DNA of 64,000 nt from Pseudoramibacter fermentans (lineage in GTDB: Bacteria > Bacillota > Clostridia > Eubacteriales > Eubacteriaceae): NCBI GenBank assembly GCA_009493725.1, contig VOGB01000004.1, forward strand, positions 248,001-312,000. The letters run 5' to 3'. Under the pieces are notes generated by a model that was given only the letters and a program-made list of their open reading frames with translations, did not search any database and had not been told where the DNA came from. Positions 16,411-23,698 of the stretch are shown in pieces. Position numbers and translations under genes: made by a program. Numbering within the stretch: the first letter of the stretch is position 1; each line of letters starts with the position of its first letter.

Positions 16411-16439
16411 TTGACACATGAATTTGATTCTCGTATAAT
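16411..16439 (+). promoter_or_regulatory. Consensus promoter of the phage-type replication genes
   Basis: TTGACA (16411-16416) and TATAAT (16434-16439) with ideal 17-bp spacing. It drives a leader of about 140 nt before the gene at 16586. Confidence 0.85.
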
Positions 16440-16585
16440 GAACGATGTTAAACTGTATTGGTCTGAGACGTTGAATATGATGCAAGTGGAACTTGCTGAA
16501 AGGGGGCGCAGGCGATTTTTTTTGGCTGACGGCTTGAACAATTATCAAGCTATAATAGGAAATATACATGATAAGGAGGCATTTT

Positions 16586-17602
16586 TTGGCAAATAAACGC
16601 GGCAGGCCCCGGAAAATGGGGCTGGACTGGTTTCCCTTTGACGTGACCTTGCTCACCGACCGCAAGCTCAGGCGGCCCCGGGCCCAGTTCGGCAGCGCGG
16701 CGGTGCTGACCTACATCGCGCTGCTCTCGCTGATTTACCGCGACAAAGGGTATTATCTGGAGTACGCGGGCGACGGCCGGGAGGACGTGGCCCTGGACGT
16801 GGCGGATTTGATCGGCGGGGCCCTGGCGCCGGACGCCCTGGCCCAGGCGGATCAGATTCAGAAAATCATCCGCGCGCTGGTGGATCGGGGGCTGTTCGAC
16901 CGGGCCTGCTTTGAGGCCGGGGTGCTGACCAGCAGACGGATTCAGCGGACGTATTACAACGCGGTGGTCGACAGGATCAACGTGAAGATTAAATGGGAGA
17001 TTTGGTTGTTAAGTGAAAGTGAGATGGAGCAGATTCAACCGACAAATCCAATCTTGAAAATGTTTCGCGAAGATCGGGAATTATGTGATAAACCGATTTT
17101 TCCGACGGGAAAATCGAATATTCCGACGGGAAAATGCATTTTTCCGACGGGAAATTCATATAAGATAGGAGAGGAGAAGAGAGAAGAGGAGATGAGAGAA
17201 GATGAGATGAGAGAAGAGAACGGGGTGGTGCCGCTTCGCGGCATTTCAGGCGCTGACGCGCCGCAGTTCAATTACCAACTCTACGCCGATTATTGGAATC
17301 ACCACATCGCAGCGGGCACGAAGCTCACCAAGGTCAGAGACCCTGAGCGCTGGAGCGCCAAGCGGAAGAAGCGGGTGCGGGATTTGGTGCACCGGGAAGG
17401 GGAGGCCGGCGTGCTGGCCGGCTTCGACCGGGTGTCGGCGTCGGATTTTCTGACCGGGCGGTCGGGCAAATGGCTGGTCGATTTCGACTGGGTGGTGACG
17501 GCCGATCATTTTCAGAAAATCTGTGAAGGCCGCTACGACAACGGCCAGGTTGACGAGCAGACGGGCTCGTTTTACGACAAACTCGCGCGAGGTGACCTAT
17601 GA
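16586..17602 (+). CDS. Phage replication initiator-like protein (Lin1244/Lin1753, DUF4373 type)
   Basis: The N-terminal domain (residues about 1-125: GLDWFPFDVTLLTDRKLR, TYIALLSLIYRDKGYYLEY, IIRALVDRGLFDRACF) is the Lin1244/Lin1753 domain found in phage and ICE replication proteins. A low-complexity linker (about 165-215) contains three PTG repeats and an Arg/Glu run. The C-terminal part (about 235-330) resembles the DnaD/loader-interaction region. A TTG start at 16586 is chosen because AGGAGG lies 6 bp upstream; the in-frame ATG at 16568 precedes that site. It overlaps the helicase-loader gene by 4 bp. Iterons lie inside the linker-coding part. Confidence 0.8.
   Translation: MANKRGRPRKMGLDWFPFDVTLLTDRKLRRPRAQFGSAAVLTYIALLSLIYRDKGYYLEYAGDGREDVALDVADLIGGALAPDALAQADQIQKIIRALVDRGLFDRACFEAGVLTSRRIQRTYYNAVVDRINVKIKWEIWLLSESEMEQIQPTNPILKMFREDRELCDKPIFPTGKSNIPTGKCIFPTGNSYKIGEEKREEEMREDEMREENGVVPLRGISGADAPQFNYQLYADYWNHHIAAGTKLTKVRDPERWSAKRKKRVRDLVHREGEAGVLAGFDRVSASDFLTGRSGKWLVDFDWVVTADHFQKICEGRYDNGQVDEQTGSFYDKLARGDL
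17097..17154 (+). repeat. Three iterons with 21-bp period inside the initiator-like gene
   Basis: CCGACGGG occurs at 17102, 17123 and 17144, exactly 21 bp apart. Each copy is embedded in a near-palindrome, TTCCGACGGGAAA. The period is two DNA turns, so all copies face the same side. They encode the IFPTGKS-like repeats of the linker. The arrangement recalls the lambda ori, whose iterons lie inside gene O. Confidence 0.75.
17161..17220 (+). other. Purine-only tract next to the iterons
   Basis: About 55 bases consisting almost only of A and G on this strand, directly downstream of the three iterons and still in frame (Arg/Glu/Met-rich). An asymmetric purine tract beside iterons is the layout of a melting region in phage origins. 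Confidence 0.5.
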
Positions 17603-18132
17603 ATCTAAACGAAACCGGCCGCATCATGAAGATGATCAAGGCGGCCTACCCGAATTTTGACAAGAGCGGCAATGCCAAGGACATCGCGACGCTGTGGGCG
17701 TGGCGGTTCAAAGAGACGGATTTCCGCACCGTCCTCGAGGCCGTGGGCGCCTACATCGACGGCGACCACGCCTTCGCGCCGACGGTGGGGCAGATCAAGG
17801 CGGTGATCCGCGCTTCCCAGCCGACCCTCTCCGCCGCCGACGGCTGGGCTGAGATCGCCCACGCGCTCAAGGATTCCCTGGCCAACGCCGAGCGGGAATT
17901 TGACCGGCTCTCGCCGCCGGTGCGCGCCTACGTCAAAAGCCCCGCGACCCTCCGGGCCCTGGCGGGCAGCGACGTCGCCGGGCGGTTCTTTAGTGACTAC
18001 CAGGCCCAGTTTTTCGCGCGCTTCACCGCCGCCCAGGCCGACGAGACGCCCGATTACGCCGCCCTTAATTCCCCGGGAAATAATCAGAAGGCGATCGAGA
18101 GCGGGGAGGATAAAGGGGTGAAATCCGATTGA
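17599..18132 (+). CDS. Phage G39P-like helicase loader/inhibitor
   Basis: Resembles the SPP1 G39P family that binds replicative helicase and delivers it to an initiator. The N-terminal 70 residues match the family pattern: RIMKMIKAAYPNF, TLWAWRFKETDFRTVLEAV, and FAPTVGQIKAVIR. The rest is Ala-rich with no clear domain; G39P also has a flexible C-terminus. At 177 residues it is somewhat longer than G39P. The ATG overlaps the stop of the initiator-like gene by 4 bp (ATGA), indicating coupling. The pair forms an initiator plus loader unit like lambda O and P. Confidence 0.78.
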   Translation: MNLNETGRIMKMIKAAYPNFDKSGNAKDIATLWAWRFKETDFRTVLEAVGAYIDGDHAFAPTVGQIKAVIRASQPTLSAADGWAEIAHALKDSLANAEREFDRLSPPVRAYVKSPATLRALAGSDVAGRFFSDYQAQFFARFTAAQADETPDYAALNSPGNNQKAIESGEDKGVKSD

Positions 18133-18157
18133 TTTGCGGCGTGAATTCCGTTATAAT
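18129..18157 (+). promoter_or_regulatory. Promoter of the membrane protein at 18224
   Basis: TTGATT (18129-18134) and TATAAT (18152-18157), spacing 17 bp, overlapping the end of the loader gene. Confidence 0.75.
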
Positions 18158-18223
18158 GAGACAAATTTAAGTAAGATGAACGAATTGATGATAGCAAAAA
18201 TCATGATAATAGAAAGGACATTC

Positions 18224-18991
18224 ATGAAACACAACAAAATCCTCACCCGCATCGCCATCGCCCTTTTCGCGGTGTCCGCGGCGATCTACGCGGCCCAGAT
18301 CCTGATCTTCCGCGACCCGCGCACCACCGCCTTCTACATCTTCCAGGACTTCGCCTTCCTGCCGGCGTCCATCGCCATCGCCACCGTCGCCGTCGGGGCC
18401 ATCCTCGACGAGCACGACCGCCAGCGGGCCCTGGCCTCGACCCGGATGCTCCGCAGCCAGTTCTTCACCGGCGTCGGCGCGCCGATGCTGATGCAGATCG
18501 AGTACTGCGCCAAATGCGGGACAAATTTGGGCCAGCTCACCGCCATCGACGGGCCGATGGACACCCTCCGCCAGCGCCGGAGAGTCCAGCGGGAAATCGA
18601 AGCGAGGCAGGCGAAGATCGAGGGCATCGACCTGCGGGTCAACCTCACCCAATCCGCCTACGACGGCATCCGCGAGATTCTGGAGCACAACCGGCTGGAT
18701 CTCTTGATCCTCGGCTCGACCCACAATTTAAACGAGGCCGAGCGCTTCGCCGAAATGCTCTGGGGGATCTTCCACCTGATGGACGAGTACCGGCTCCGGG
18801 GCGCCTGGGAAAACCTGAGCCCCGCGGACATCGCCCACTTGGAGGCGGATTTCGCCCAGGTGCTCAGGCTGATGCTCGCCAACAGCGTCGCCAACAACTT
18901 CTACCTGCGCACCACCTACCCGAATTTCTACGGCGCCGCCCAGGCCAAGTTCCAGGCGCACCGCGCCGACGGGCGGGAGGACGACGCGTAA
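18224..18991 (+). CDS. Hypothetical two-helix membrane protein with long cytoplasmic helical domain
   Basis: No family recognised. The start ATG at 18224 has AAAGGA upstream; in-frame codons further 5' lie before or inside the promoter. Hydrophobic segments at about residues 7-27 and 38-60 are followed by about 190 residues predicted to be helical, with a single CxxC (YCAKCG, about residues 101-106) and Arg/Glu-rich stretches that could form a coiled coil (RQRRRVQREIEARQAKIEG). It has its own promoter and terminator at the end of the phage-like stretch, so it may be cargo or an unrelated resident gene. Confidence 0.6.
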   Translation: MKHNKILTRIAIALFAVSAAIYAAQILIFRDPRTTAFYIFQDFAFLPASIAIATVAVGAILDEHDRQRALASTRMLRSQFFTGVGAPMLMQIEYCAKCGTNLGQLTAIDGPMDTLRQRRRVQREIEARQAKIEGIDLRVNLTQSAYDGIREILEHNRLDLLILGSTHNLNEAERFAEMLWGIFHLMDEYRLRGAWENLSPADIAHLEADFAQVLRLMLANSVANNFYLRTTYPNFYGAAQAKFQAHRADGREDDA

Positions 18992-19020
18992 ACGAATTGA
19001 CGATTTTACGATTTGATTAA

Positions 19021-19047
19021 CCTGCGGCCTAAGCCGCGGGTTTTTTT
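19021..19047 (+). terminator. Terminator after the two-helix membrane protein
   Basis: Eight-bp stem (19021-19028 with 19033-19040), 4-nt loop, then T7. Confidence 0.9.
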
Positions 19048-19111
19048 ATTTGAGAAAAATCGGGCGCGGTTATAAGCTTTCGGCATAACTGATTCTATCA
19101 AATCCATATAA

Positions 19112-19128
19112 CCTATTTTATAAATAGG
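19112..19128 (+). promoter_or_regulatory. LysR-type operator candidate upstream of the sulfate operon
   Basis: A perfect inverted repeat, CCTATTT-TAT-AAATAGG, contains the LysR signature T-N11-A and ends 2 bp before the -35 box of the operon promoter. A LysR-family gene is the last gene of the same operon, which makes it the likely ligand-responsive binder. Confidence 0.6.
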
Positions 19129-19130
19129 AA

Positions 19131-19159
19131 TTGACAGGTTTTGGGGGCTGGGTTACAAT
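19131..19159 (+). promoter_or_regulatory. Promoter of the sulfate operon
   Basis: TTGACA (19131-19136) and TACAAT (19154-19159), spacing 17 bp. Confidence 0.82.
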
Positions 19160-19214
19160 GAACACATAATCATACTAAACATACAGACACACTATGTATT
19201 TAAAGGAGTTCACC

Positions 19215-20681
19215 ATGAAATTACGCACCCATTCATCATCGGCACAGCCGCACACCGCCGACAAGGCGGGAAAAGGGTCCTTTTTCATGTGTATGCTCAA
19301 GATCGGCATCATCGGCTTCGGCGGCGGGACCGCGCTGATCCCGGTGATCGAGGACGCCGTCACCCGGGAACACCCCTTCGTCTCCAAGGAGGACTACGAC
19401 CGGGACGTGGTCGCCGCGGCGATCACCCCGGGCGCCCTGCCGGTGGAAATCGCGGCGGGCCTGGGCAAATCTGTCGCCGGCCCCGGGGGGATGCTCCTCT
19501 CGGCGCTGCTGATGGCGCTGCCCGGCTGCCTGCTCACGCTGGTGATTCTGGCCGTGCTCTCCGGCGTCAACAAAGCGGTGCTGACCCTGACCGACTGCCT
19601 GTCCATCGGGATCACCGCCTTCATCCTCACATTACTCATCGCCTACGTCGTCCGGACCTATCGGGAAGGCGGGGGGGACCGCCGCACCGCCGCGGTCATC
19701 GCCGGGGTCTTCGCGCTGACCTGCGGCAAGAACTTATTTACAATTCTTGGGATCAAGGGCGTCCCGGCCGTGTCCCTCGACACGCTGTCGGTCCTGGGGC
19801 TGGCCTTCTTCGTGATCTTCTTCACCAAGGGCAAATTCGATTTAAAGAAGGGATTGGCCGTCGCCGGCGTCGCCGCTGCCTTCTTATTTGGCAAAGGGGC
19901 GGTGCGGTTCGCGGCGATTGGCGCGATGGTCGTCCTCGGCGGCTGGGGCTTCGTCTCCGATATCCGCTCGGCTCAAGGCGCGATCGCCAAGCCCGGCCAG
20001 TTCGGCCGCAAATGGGCGCTGGAAATGGCCATCTGGGGCAGCCTGCTCGCCGTGGCCGCGGCGCTGACCTTCGCCGTCACCGGCCGCTCGCCCCTCTTCG
20101 TGCTCCGGGGGCTGCTCTCGTCGCTGATCTCTTTCGGCGGCGGCGACGCCTACCTGTCGGTGGCCGAAGGGATGTTCGTCCAGAGCGGGACCATCTCCGC
20201 CGGCCATTTCTACGGCAATCTGATCCCGGTGTCGAACCTGCTGCCCGGGTCGATCCTCTGCAAGGTCCTCGCCGGCACCGGCTACTACGTCGGATACGGC
20301 GTGCGGCATTCGCTCGTCGACGCGGGGCTGCTCTGGCTCGCCGGCTTTCTCGTCGCGGTGGCCGGCAGCGGCATGACCTTCGGCACCGTCCGCCTGATTT
20401 ACGACGCGCTGGAACGTCTGGACACCTTCGCCTGCCTGTCCCGGTGGATCCGCCCCATCGTCGCCGGGCTGCTGCTCAACATCTGCCTGTCCCTGATCAG
20501 CCAGAACCTGACCACCGGCGTCACCTTGGGCATCTCCGCCGGCGCCGCCGCGGGCATCACCGCCGCGATCCTCGCCGTCAACCTGGTGCTGCTCTACAGC
20601 CGCCGGGCCAAATCCGGCGCGATGATCGCCTTCTCGGCCTTAGCCAGCGTCCTCACCGCCGGCTCCCTGGTCTTATTATAA
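19215..20681 (+). CDS. ChrA-family (chromate transporter superfamily) anion transporter
   Basis: Two-domain CHR-family membrane protein with about 10-12 hydrophobic segments. The duplicated signature appears as GIIGFGGGTALIPVIEDAV near residue 33 and as SLISFGGGDAYLSVAEGMF near residue 306, each followed by a PGAL- or PGSI-type turn. Length is 488 residues, long for the family. Start: ATG with AAAGGAG upstream. CHR proteins move chromate and related oxyanions; leading an operon for sulfate activation suggests a sulfate or sulfite role here. That substrate is inferred from context only. Confidence 0.85.
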   Translation: MKLRTHSSSAQPHTADKAGKGSFFMCMLKIGIIGFGGGTALIPVIEDAVTREHPFVSKEDYDRDVVAAAITPGALPVEIAAGLGKSVAGPGGMLLSALLMALPGCLLTLVILAVLSGVNKAVLTLTDCLSIGITAFILTLLIAYVVRTYREGGGDRRTAAVIAGVFALTCGKNLFTILGIKGVPAVSLDTLSVLGLAFFVIFFTKGKFDLKKGLAVAGVAAAFLFGKGAVRFAAIGAMVVLGGWGFVSDIRSAQGAIAKPGQFGRKWALEMAIWGSLLAVAAALTFAVTGRSPLFVLRGLLSSLISFGGGDAYLSVAEGMFVQSGTISAGHFYGNLIPVSNLLPGSILCKVLAGTGYYVGYGVRHSLVDAGLLWLAGFLVAVAGSGMTFGTVRLIYDALERLDTFACLSRWIRPIVAGLLLNICLSLISQNLTTGVTLGISAGAAAGITAAILAVNLVLLYSRRAKSGAMIAFSALASVLTAGSLVLL

Positions 20682-20729
20682 GAATGAGAAACCTGCATAG
20701 ATTATGCGTTTGAATAGAAAGGAAATCCG

Positions 20730-22457
20730 ATGACTGCACACAACCCGATCACCTGGCAGACCCTGACCACCGACGTCCTGATCGTCGGCGGGGGCACCGC
20801 CGGCTGCTTCGCGGCCGCCACCCTCGGCGCAAATCCCGACGTGTCGGTGCTGATCGCCGAAAAAGCCAACATCACCCGAAGCGGCTGTCTCGCCGCCGGG
20901 GTCAACGCCCTCAACGCCTACATTACCGAGGGCCACGACCCCGAATTTTACGTCGATTACTGCCTGCGCGACGCCGACGGCATCGCCCGGCGCGACCTGC
21001 TTGCCACCATGGCCGAGCGCCTCAACGCCGTGACCGCCGACCTGGAGGACGTCGGCCTCGTCATCCTCAGGGATGCAGACGGCAAAATCGTCAACCGCGG
21101 CCCCCGGAATATCAAGATCAACGGGGAAAACATCAAGCCGCTGCTGGCCGCTCAGGCGGAAGCCCAGCCCAACGTGACGGTCCTCAATCACGTGAACATC
21201 ACCGATTTGATGATCCAGGACGGCCGGGTGGTCGGCGCCTACGGCTTTTCGGTTGGCGCGCCTGTGGCCTACGCGATCCGCGCCCGGGCCGTCTTCGTCG
21301 CCACCGGCGGCGCCGCCGGGCTCTACCGCCCCAACAACCCGGGCTTCTCCCGGCACAAAATGTGGTACCCGCCCTTTAACACCGGAGCCGGCTACGCGAT
21401 GGGCATCCGCGCCGGCGCCGAAATGACCACCTTCGAGATGCGCTTCATCGCCCTGCGCTGTAAGGACACCATCGCTCCGACGGGCACCATCGCCCAGGGG
21501 GTCGGCGCGCCCCAGCACAACGCCAGGGGAGAGGACTACGAAGGGCGGTACGGGCACACCACCTCGGAGCGGCTCTACGGCACCGTCTCGGAAAACCGCG
21601 CCGGCCGGGGGCCCTGCGTCCTCGCCACCCGGGGCATCGGGGAAGCCGCCGAGCAGGATCTCTACAAGGCCTACCTGAACATGGCGCCGAGCCAGACCCT
21701 GCGCTGGCTGGAAAACGGCCAGGGGCCTGACGCCGAGGACGTCGAGATCGAGGGCACCGAGCCCTACATCGTCGGCGGCCACACCGCTTCGGGCTATTGG
21801 ATCGACGCCGGCCGCCGCACCACCCTGCCAGGGCTCTACGCCGGCGGCGACGCCGCCGGGGGCGCCCCACAGAAATACGTCACCGGGGCGTTGGCCGAAG
21901 GGCAGATCGCCGCGGAATCGATTCTCAAGGATTTGCCGGATTTAGATTACGCCGACGAAGACGAAGGGGCCCGGCCCGACTACGGCGCTTATTTTAAACG
22001 CGATGATTTGCCGGATTTAGATTACGCCGACGAAGACGAAGGGGCCCGGCCCGACTACGGCGCTTATTTTAAACGCGATCCCCAGCACGTGGACACCGAG
22101 CAGCTCGAGGAAGCGATGCAGAAGGTGATGGACGAGTACGCCGGGGGCATCTCCCAGGGGTATCAGTACAACGAAGCGCGCCTTGAAACCGCCCGCCGCC
22201 GCATCGCCGAGCTCACGGATTTAAGCGCCACCCTGTCGGCTAAGTCGATGGACGACCTGCTTCGGATTTACGAGCTCACCGACCGGCTCACCGTCTGTCC
22301 GGTGCTCATCGCCCACCTCGAGGCCCGGAAGGAAACCAGGTGGCACAGCTTCGCCGAGAACGCCGACTACCCGGACAAGGACCCGGCCTACGCCTGTTAC
22401 ATCAACTCGGTCACAAAGAACGGGGAGACCCAAATCATCAAACGGAAGCTGAGGTAA
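20730..22457 (+). CDS. aprA: Adenylylsulfate (APS) reductase-like flavoprotein, alpha subunit
   Basis: FAD subunit expected to reduce APS to sulfite and AMP with AprB. It has the dinucleotide fold DVLIVGGGTAGCFAA (about residues 12-26), TRSGCLAAGVNALNAYI (about 48-64), an ATGGAAGLYRP segment, the EMRFIALRCKD region that corresponds to active-site arginine of known AprA (matched from memory), and GLYAGGDAAGGAPQKYVTGA closing the FAD site. It is 575 residues, shorter than dissimilatory AprA. A perfect 25-codon tandem duplication sits after the FAD domain. The fold is shared with fumarate reductase, but the CysD/CysN/AprB context settles the call. Confidence 0.85.
   Translation: MTAHNPITWQTLTTDVLIVGGGTAGCFAAATLGANPDVSVLIAEKANITRSGCLAAGVNALNAYITEGHDPEFYVDYCLRDADGIARRDLLATMAERLNAVTADLEDVGLVILRDADGKIVNRGPRNIKINGENIKPLLAAQAEAQPNVTVLNHVNITDLMIQDGRVVGAYGFSVGAPVAYAIRARAVFVATGGAAGLYRPNNPGFSRHKMWYPPFNTGAGYAMGIRAGAEMTTFEMRFIALRCKDTIAPTGTIAQGVGAPQHNARGEDYEGRYGHTTSERLYGTVSENRAGRGPCVLATRGIGEAAEQDLYKAYLNMAPSQTLRWLENGQGPDAEDVEIEGTEPYIVGGHTASGYWIDAGRRTTLPGLYAGGDAAGGAPQKYVTGALAEGQIAAESILKDLPDLDYADEDEGARPDYGAYFKRDDLPDLDYADEDEGARPDYGAYFKRDPQHVDTEQLEEAMQKVMDEYAGGISQGYQYNEARLETARRRIAELTDLSATLSAKSMDDLLRIYELTDRLTVCPVLIAHLEARKETRWHSFAENADYPDKDPAYACYINSVTKNGETQIIKRKLR
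21930..22079 (+). repeat. Perfect 75-bp tandem duplication within aprA
   Basis: 21930-22004 and 22005-22079 are identical and in frame, each encoding 25 residues (DLPDLDYADEDEGARPDYGA and five more). Removing one copy would leave a normal-looking frame. The identity at every base, including silent positions, points to a very recent event. Confidence 0.97.
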
Positions 22458-22460
22458 ATC

Positions 22461-22775
22461 ATGAGCATTGCAATCAACACCAACAAATGCGTCGGCTGCG
22501 GCCGGTGCGTCGAGGTCTGCCCGGGCAATTTGATCAAAATGGACGGCGGGGGACACGCCCGCCAGATGCACCCCCGGGACTGCTGGGGCTGCACCGCCTG
22601 CCTGAAGGCTTGCCCGGCCGGGGCCGTGGATTTCTTCCTCGGCGCGGACATCGGCGGCCGGGGCGCCACCCTGAGCTATCGGGAGGACGGGCCCATCGTC
22701 ACCTGGACGGTCAATAAACCCGACGGCACGACGCGCGCCATCACCCTGAACAAGCAAGACGCCAACCGCTACTAG
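22461..22775 (+). CDS. aprB: APS reductase-like ferredoxin subunit, beta
   Basis: Electron-transfer partner of AprA with two [4Fe-4S] clusters: CVGCGRCVEVCPG (residues about 11-23) and CWGCTACLKACPAGAV (about 42-57). A C-terminal beta-type tail of about 45 residues follows. At 104 residues it is shorter than AprB of sulfate reducers (about 150), whose tail wraps around AprA. It begins 3 bp after the aprA stop. No Qmo complex genes accompany it, which fits an assimilatory role. Confidence 0.88.
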   Translation: MSIAINTNKCVGCGRCVEVCPGNLIKMDGGGHARQMHPRDCWGCTACLKACPAGAVDFFLGADIGGRGATLSYREDGPIVTWTVNKPDGTTRAITLNKQDANRY

Positions 22776-22797
22776 AACAACAAAGAAGGAGAACATT

Positions 22798-23697
22798 ATG
22801 GCGAAATTATCACATCTAGACGCCCTCGAGGCGGAAGCCATTTACATCATCCGGGAAGTCGCCGCGGAATGCGAAAACCCGGTGATGCTTTATTCGATCG
22901 GAAAGGACAGCTCGGTGATGCTGCACCTGGCCCTGAAAGCCTTCTATCCCGAAAAGCCGCCTTTCCCGTTCCTGCACATCGACACCACGTGGAAATTCCA
23001 CGAAATGATCGAATTCAGAGACCGCATGGCCAAGGAAAAGGGCATCACGATGCTCACCTACACCAACATGGACGGCGTGCGCAAGGGGGTCAATCCCTTC
23101 GACTACGGCAGCGCCTACACCGACATCATGAAGACCCAGGCCCTGAAGGCGGCTTTGAAGAAATACGGGTTCACCGCGGCCTTCGGCGGCGGGCGCCGGG
23201 ACGAAGAAAAATCCCGGGCCAAGGAACGCATCTTCTCGTTCAGAAACGAGGCCCAGGCCTGGGATCCGAAAAATCAGCGCCCCGAAATGTGGCAGCTCTA
23301 CAACACGCGCCTGCACAAAGGCGAATCCATCCGCGTCTTTCCGATCTCTAACTGGACCGAAAAGGACATCTGGGAATACATCCGCCGCGAACACATCGAG
23401 ATCGTCGATCTCTACTTCGCCAAGGAACGTCCGGTGGTCTACCGCGACGGCAACATCATCATGGTGGACGACGACCGGATGCGCCTCAACCCCGGCGAAA
23501 AACCGGAGATGAAGAAGATCCGATTCAGGACCCTCGGCTGCTACCCGCTGACCGGCGGCATCGAATCCGACGCCGACACCCTGGACAAAATCATCGACGA
23601 AACCCTGGCCGCTGTCGAAAGCGAACGGACCAGCCGGGTCATCGACCACGAGGAAACGGGCAGCATGGAACGACGGAAGAAAGAAGGCTATTTCTAA
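22798..23697 (+). CDS. cysD: Sulfate adenylyltransferase subunit 2 (ATP sulfurylase)
   Basis: Catalytic PP-loop subunit forming APS from sulfate and ATP together with CysN. The pyrophosphatase motif YSIGKDSSVMLHL is at about residues 32-44, the GGGRRDEEKSRAKERIFSFR segment is at about 136-155 and ISNWTEKDIWEYI is at about 187-199. The length of 299 residues is standard. A GAAGGAG site precedes the ATG. cysN follows after 1 bp. Confidence 0.97.
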   Translation: MAKLSHLDALEAEAIYIIREVAAECENPVMLYSIGKDSSVMLHLALKAFYPEKPPFPFLHIDTTWKFHEMIEFRDRMAKEKGITMLTYTNMDGVRKGVNPFDYGSAYTDIMKTQALKAALKKYGFTAAFGGGRRDEEKSRAKERIFSFRNEAQAWDPKNQRPEMWQLYNTRLHKGESIRVFPISNWTEKDIWEYIRREHIEIVDLYFAKERPVVYRDGNIIMVDDDRMRLNPGEKPEMKKIRFRTLGCYPLTGGIESDADTLDKIIDETLAAVESERTSRVIDHEETGSMERRKKEGYF

Positions 23698-23698
23698 A

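Noticed and set aside
16411..16596. Possible 61-residue gene before the initiator-like gene
   Set aside because: Its start codon lies within the -35 box of a consensus promoter. A shorter 39-residue version from 16477 has no ribosome site.
17097..17154. Reading the three repeats as a CRISPR-like array
   Set aside because: Repeats are 13-17 bp with spacers of only about 5-8 bp, in frame inside a coding region, and there are no cas genes.
19289..20713. Long second frame on the plus strand inside the ChrA-family gene
   Set aside because: The product is Arg/Gly-rich with no domain; the overlapping frame has clear transporter signatures and a good start.
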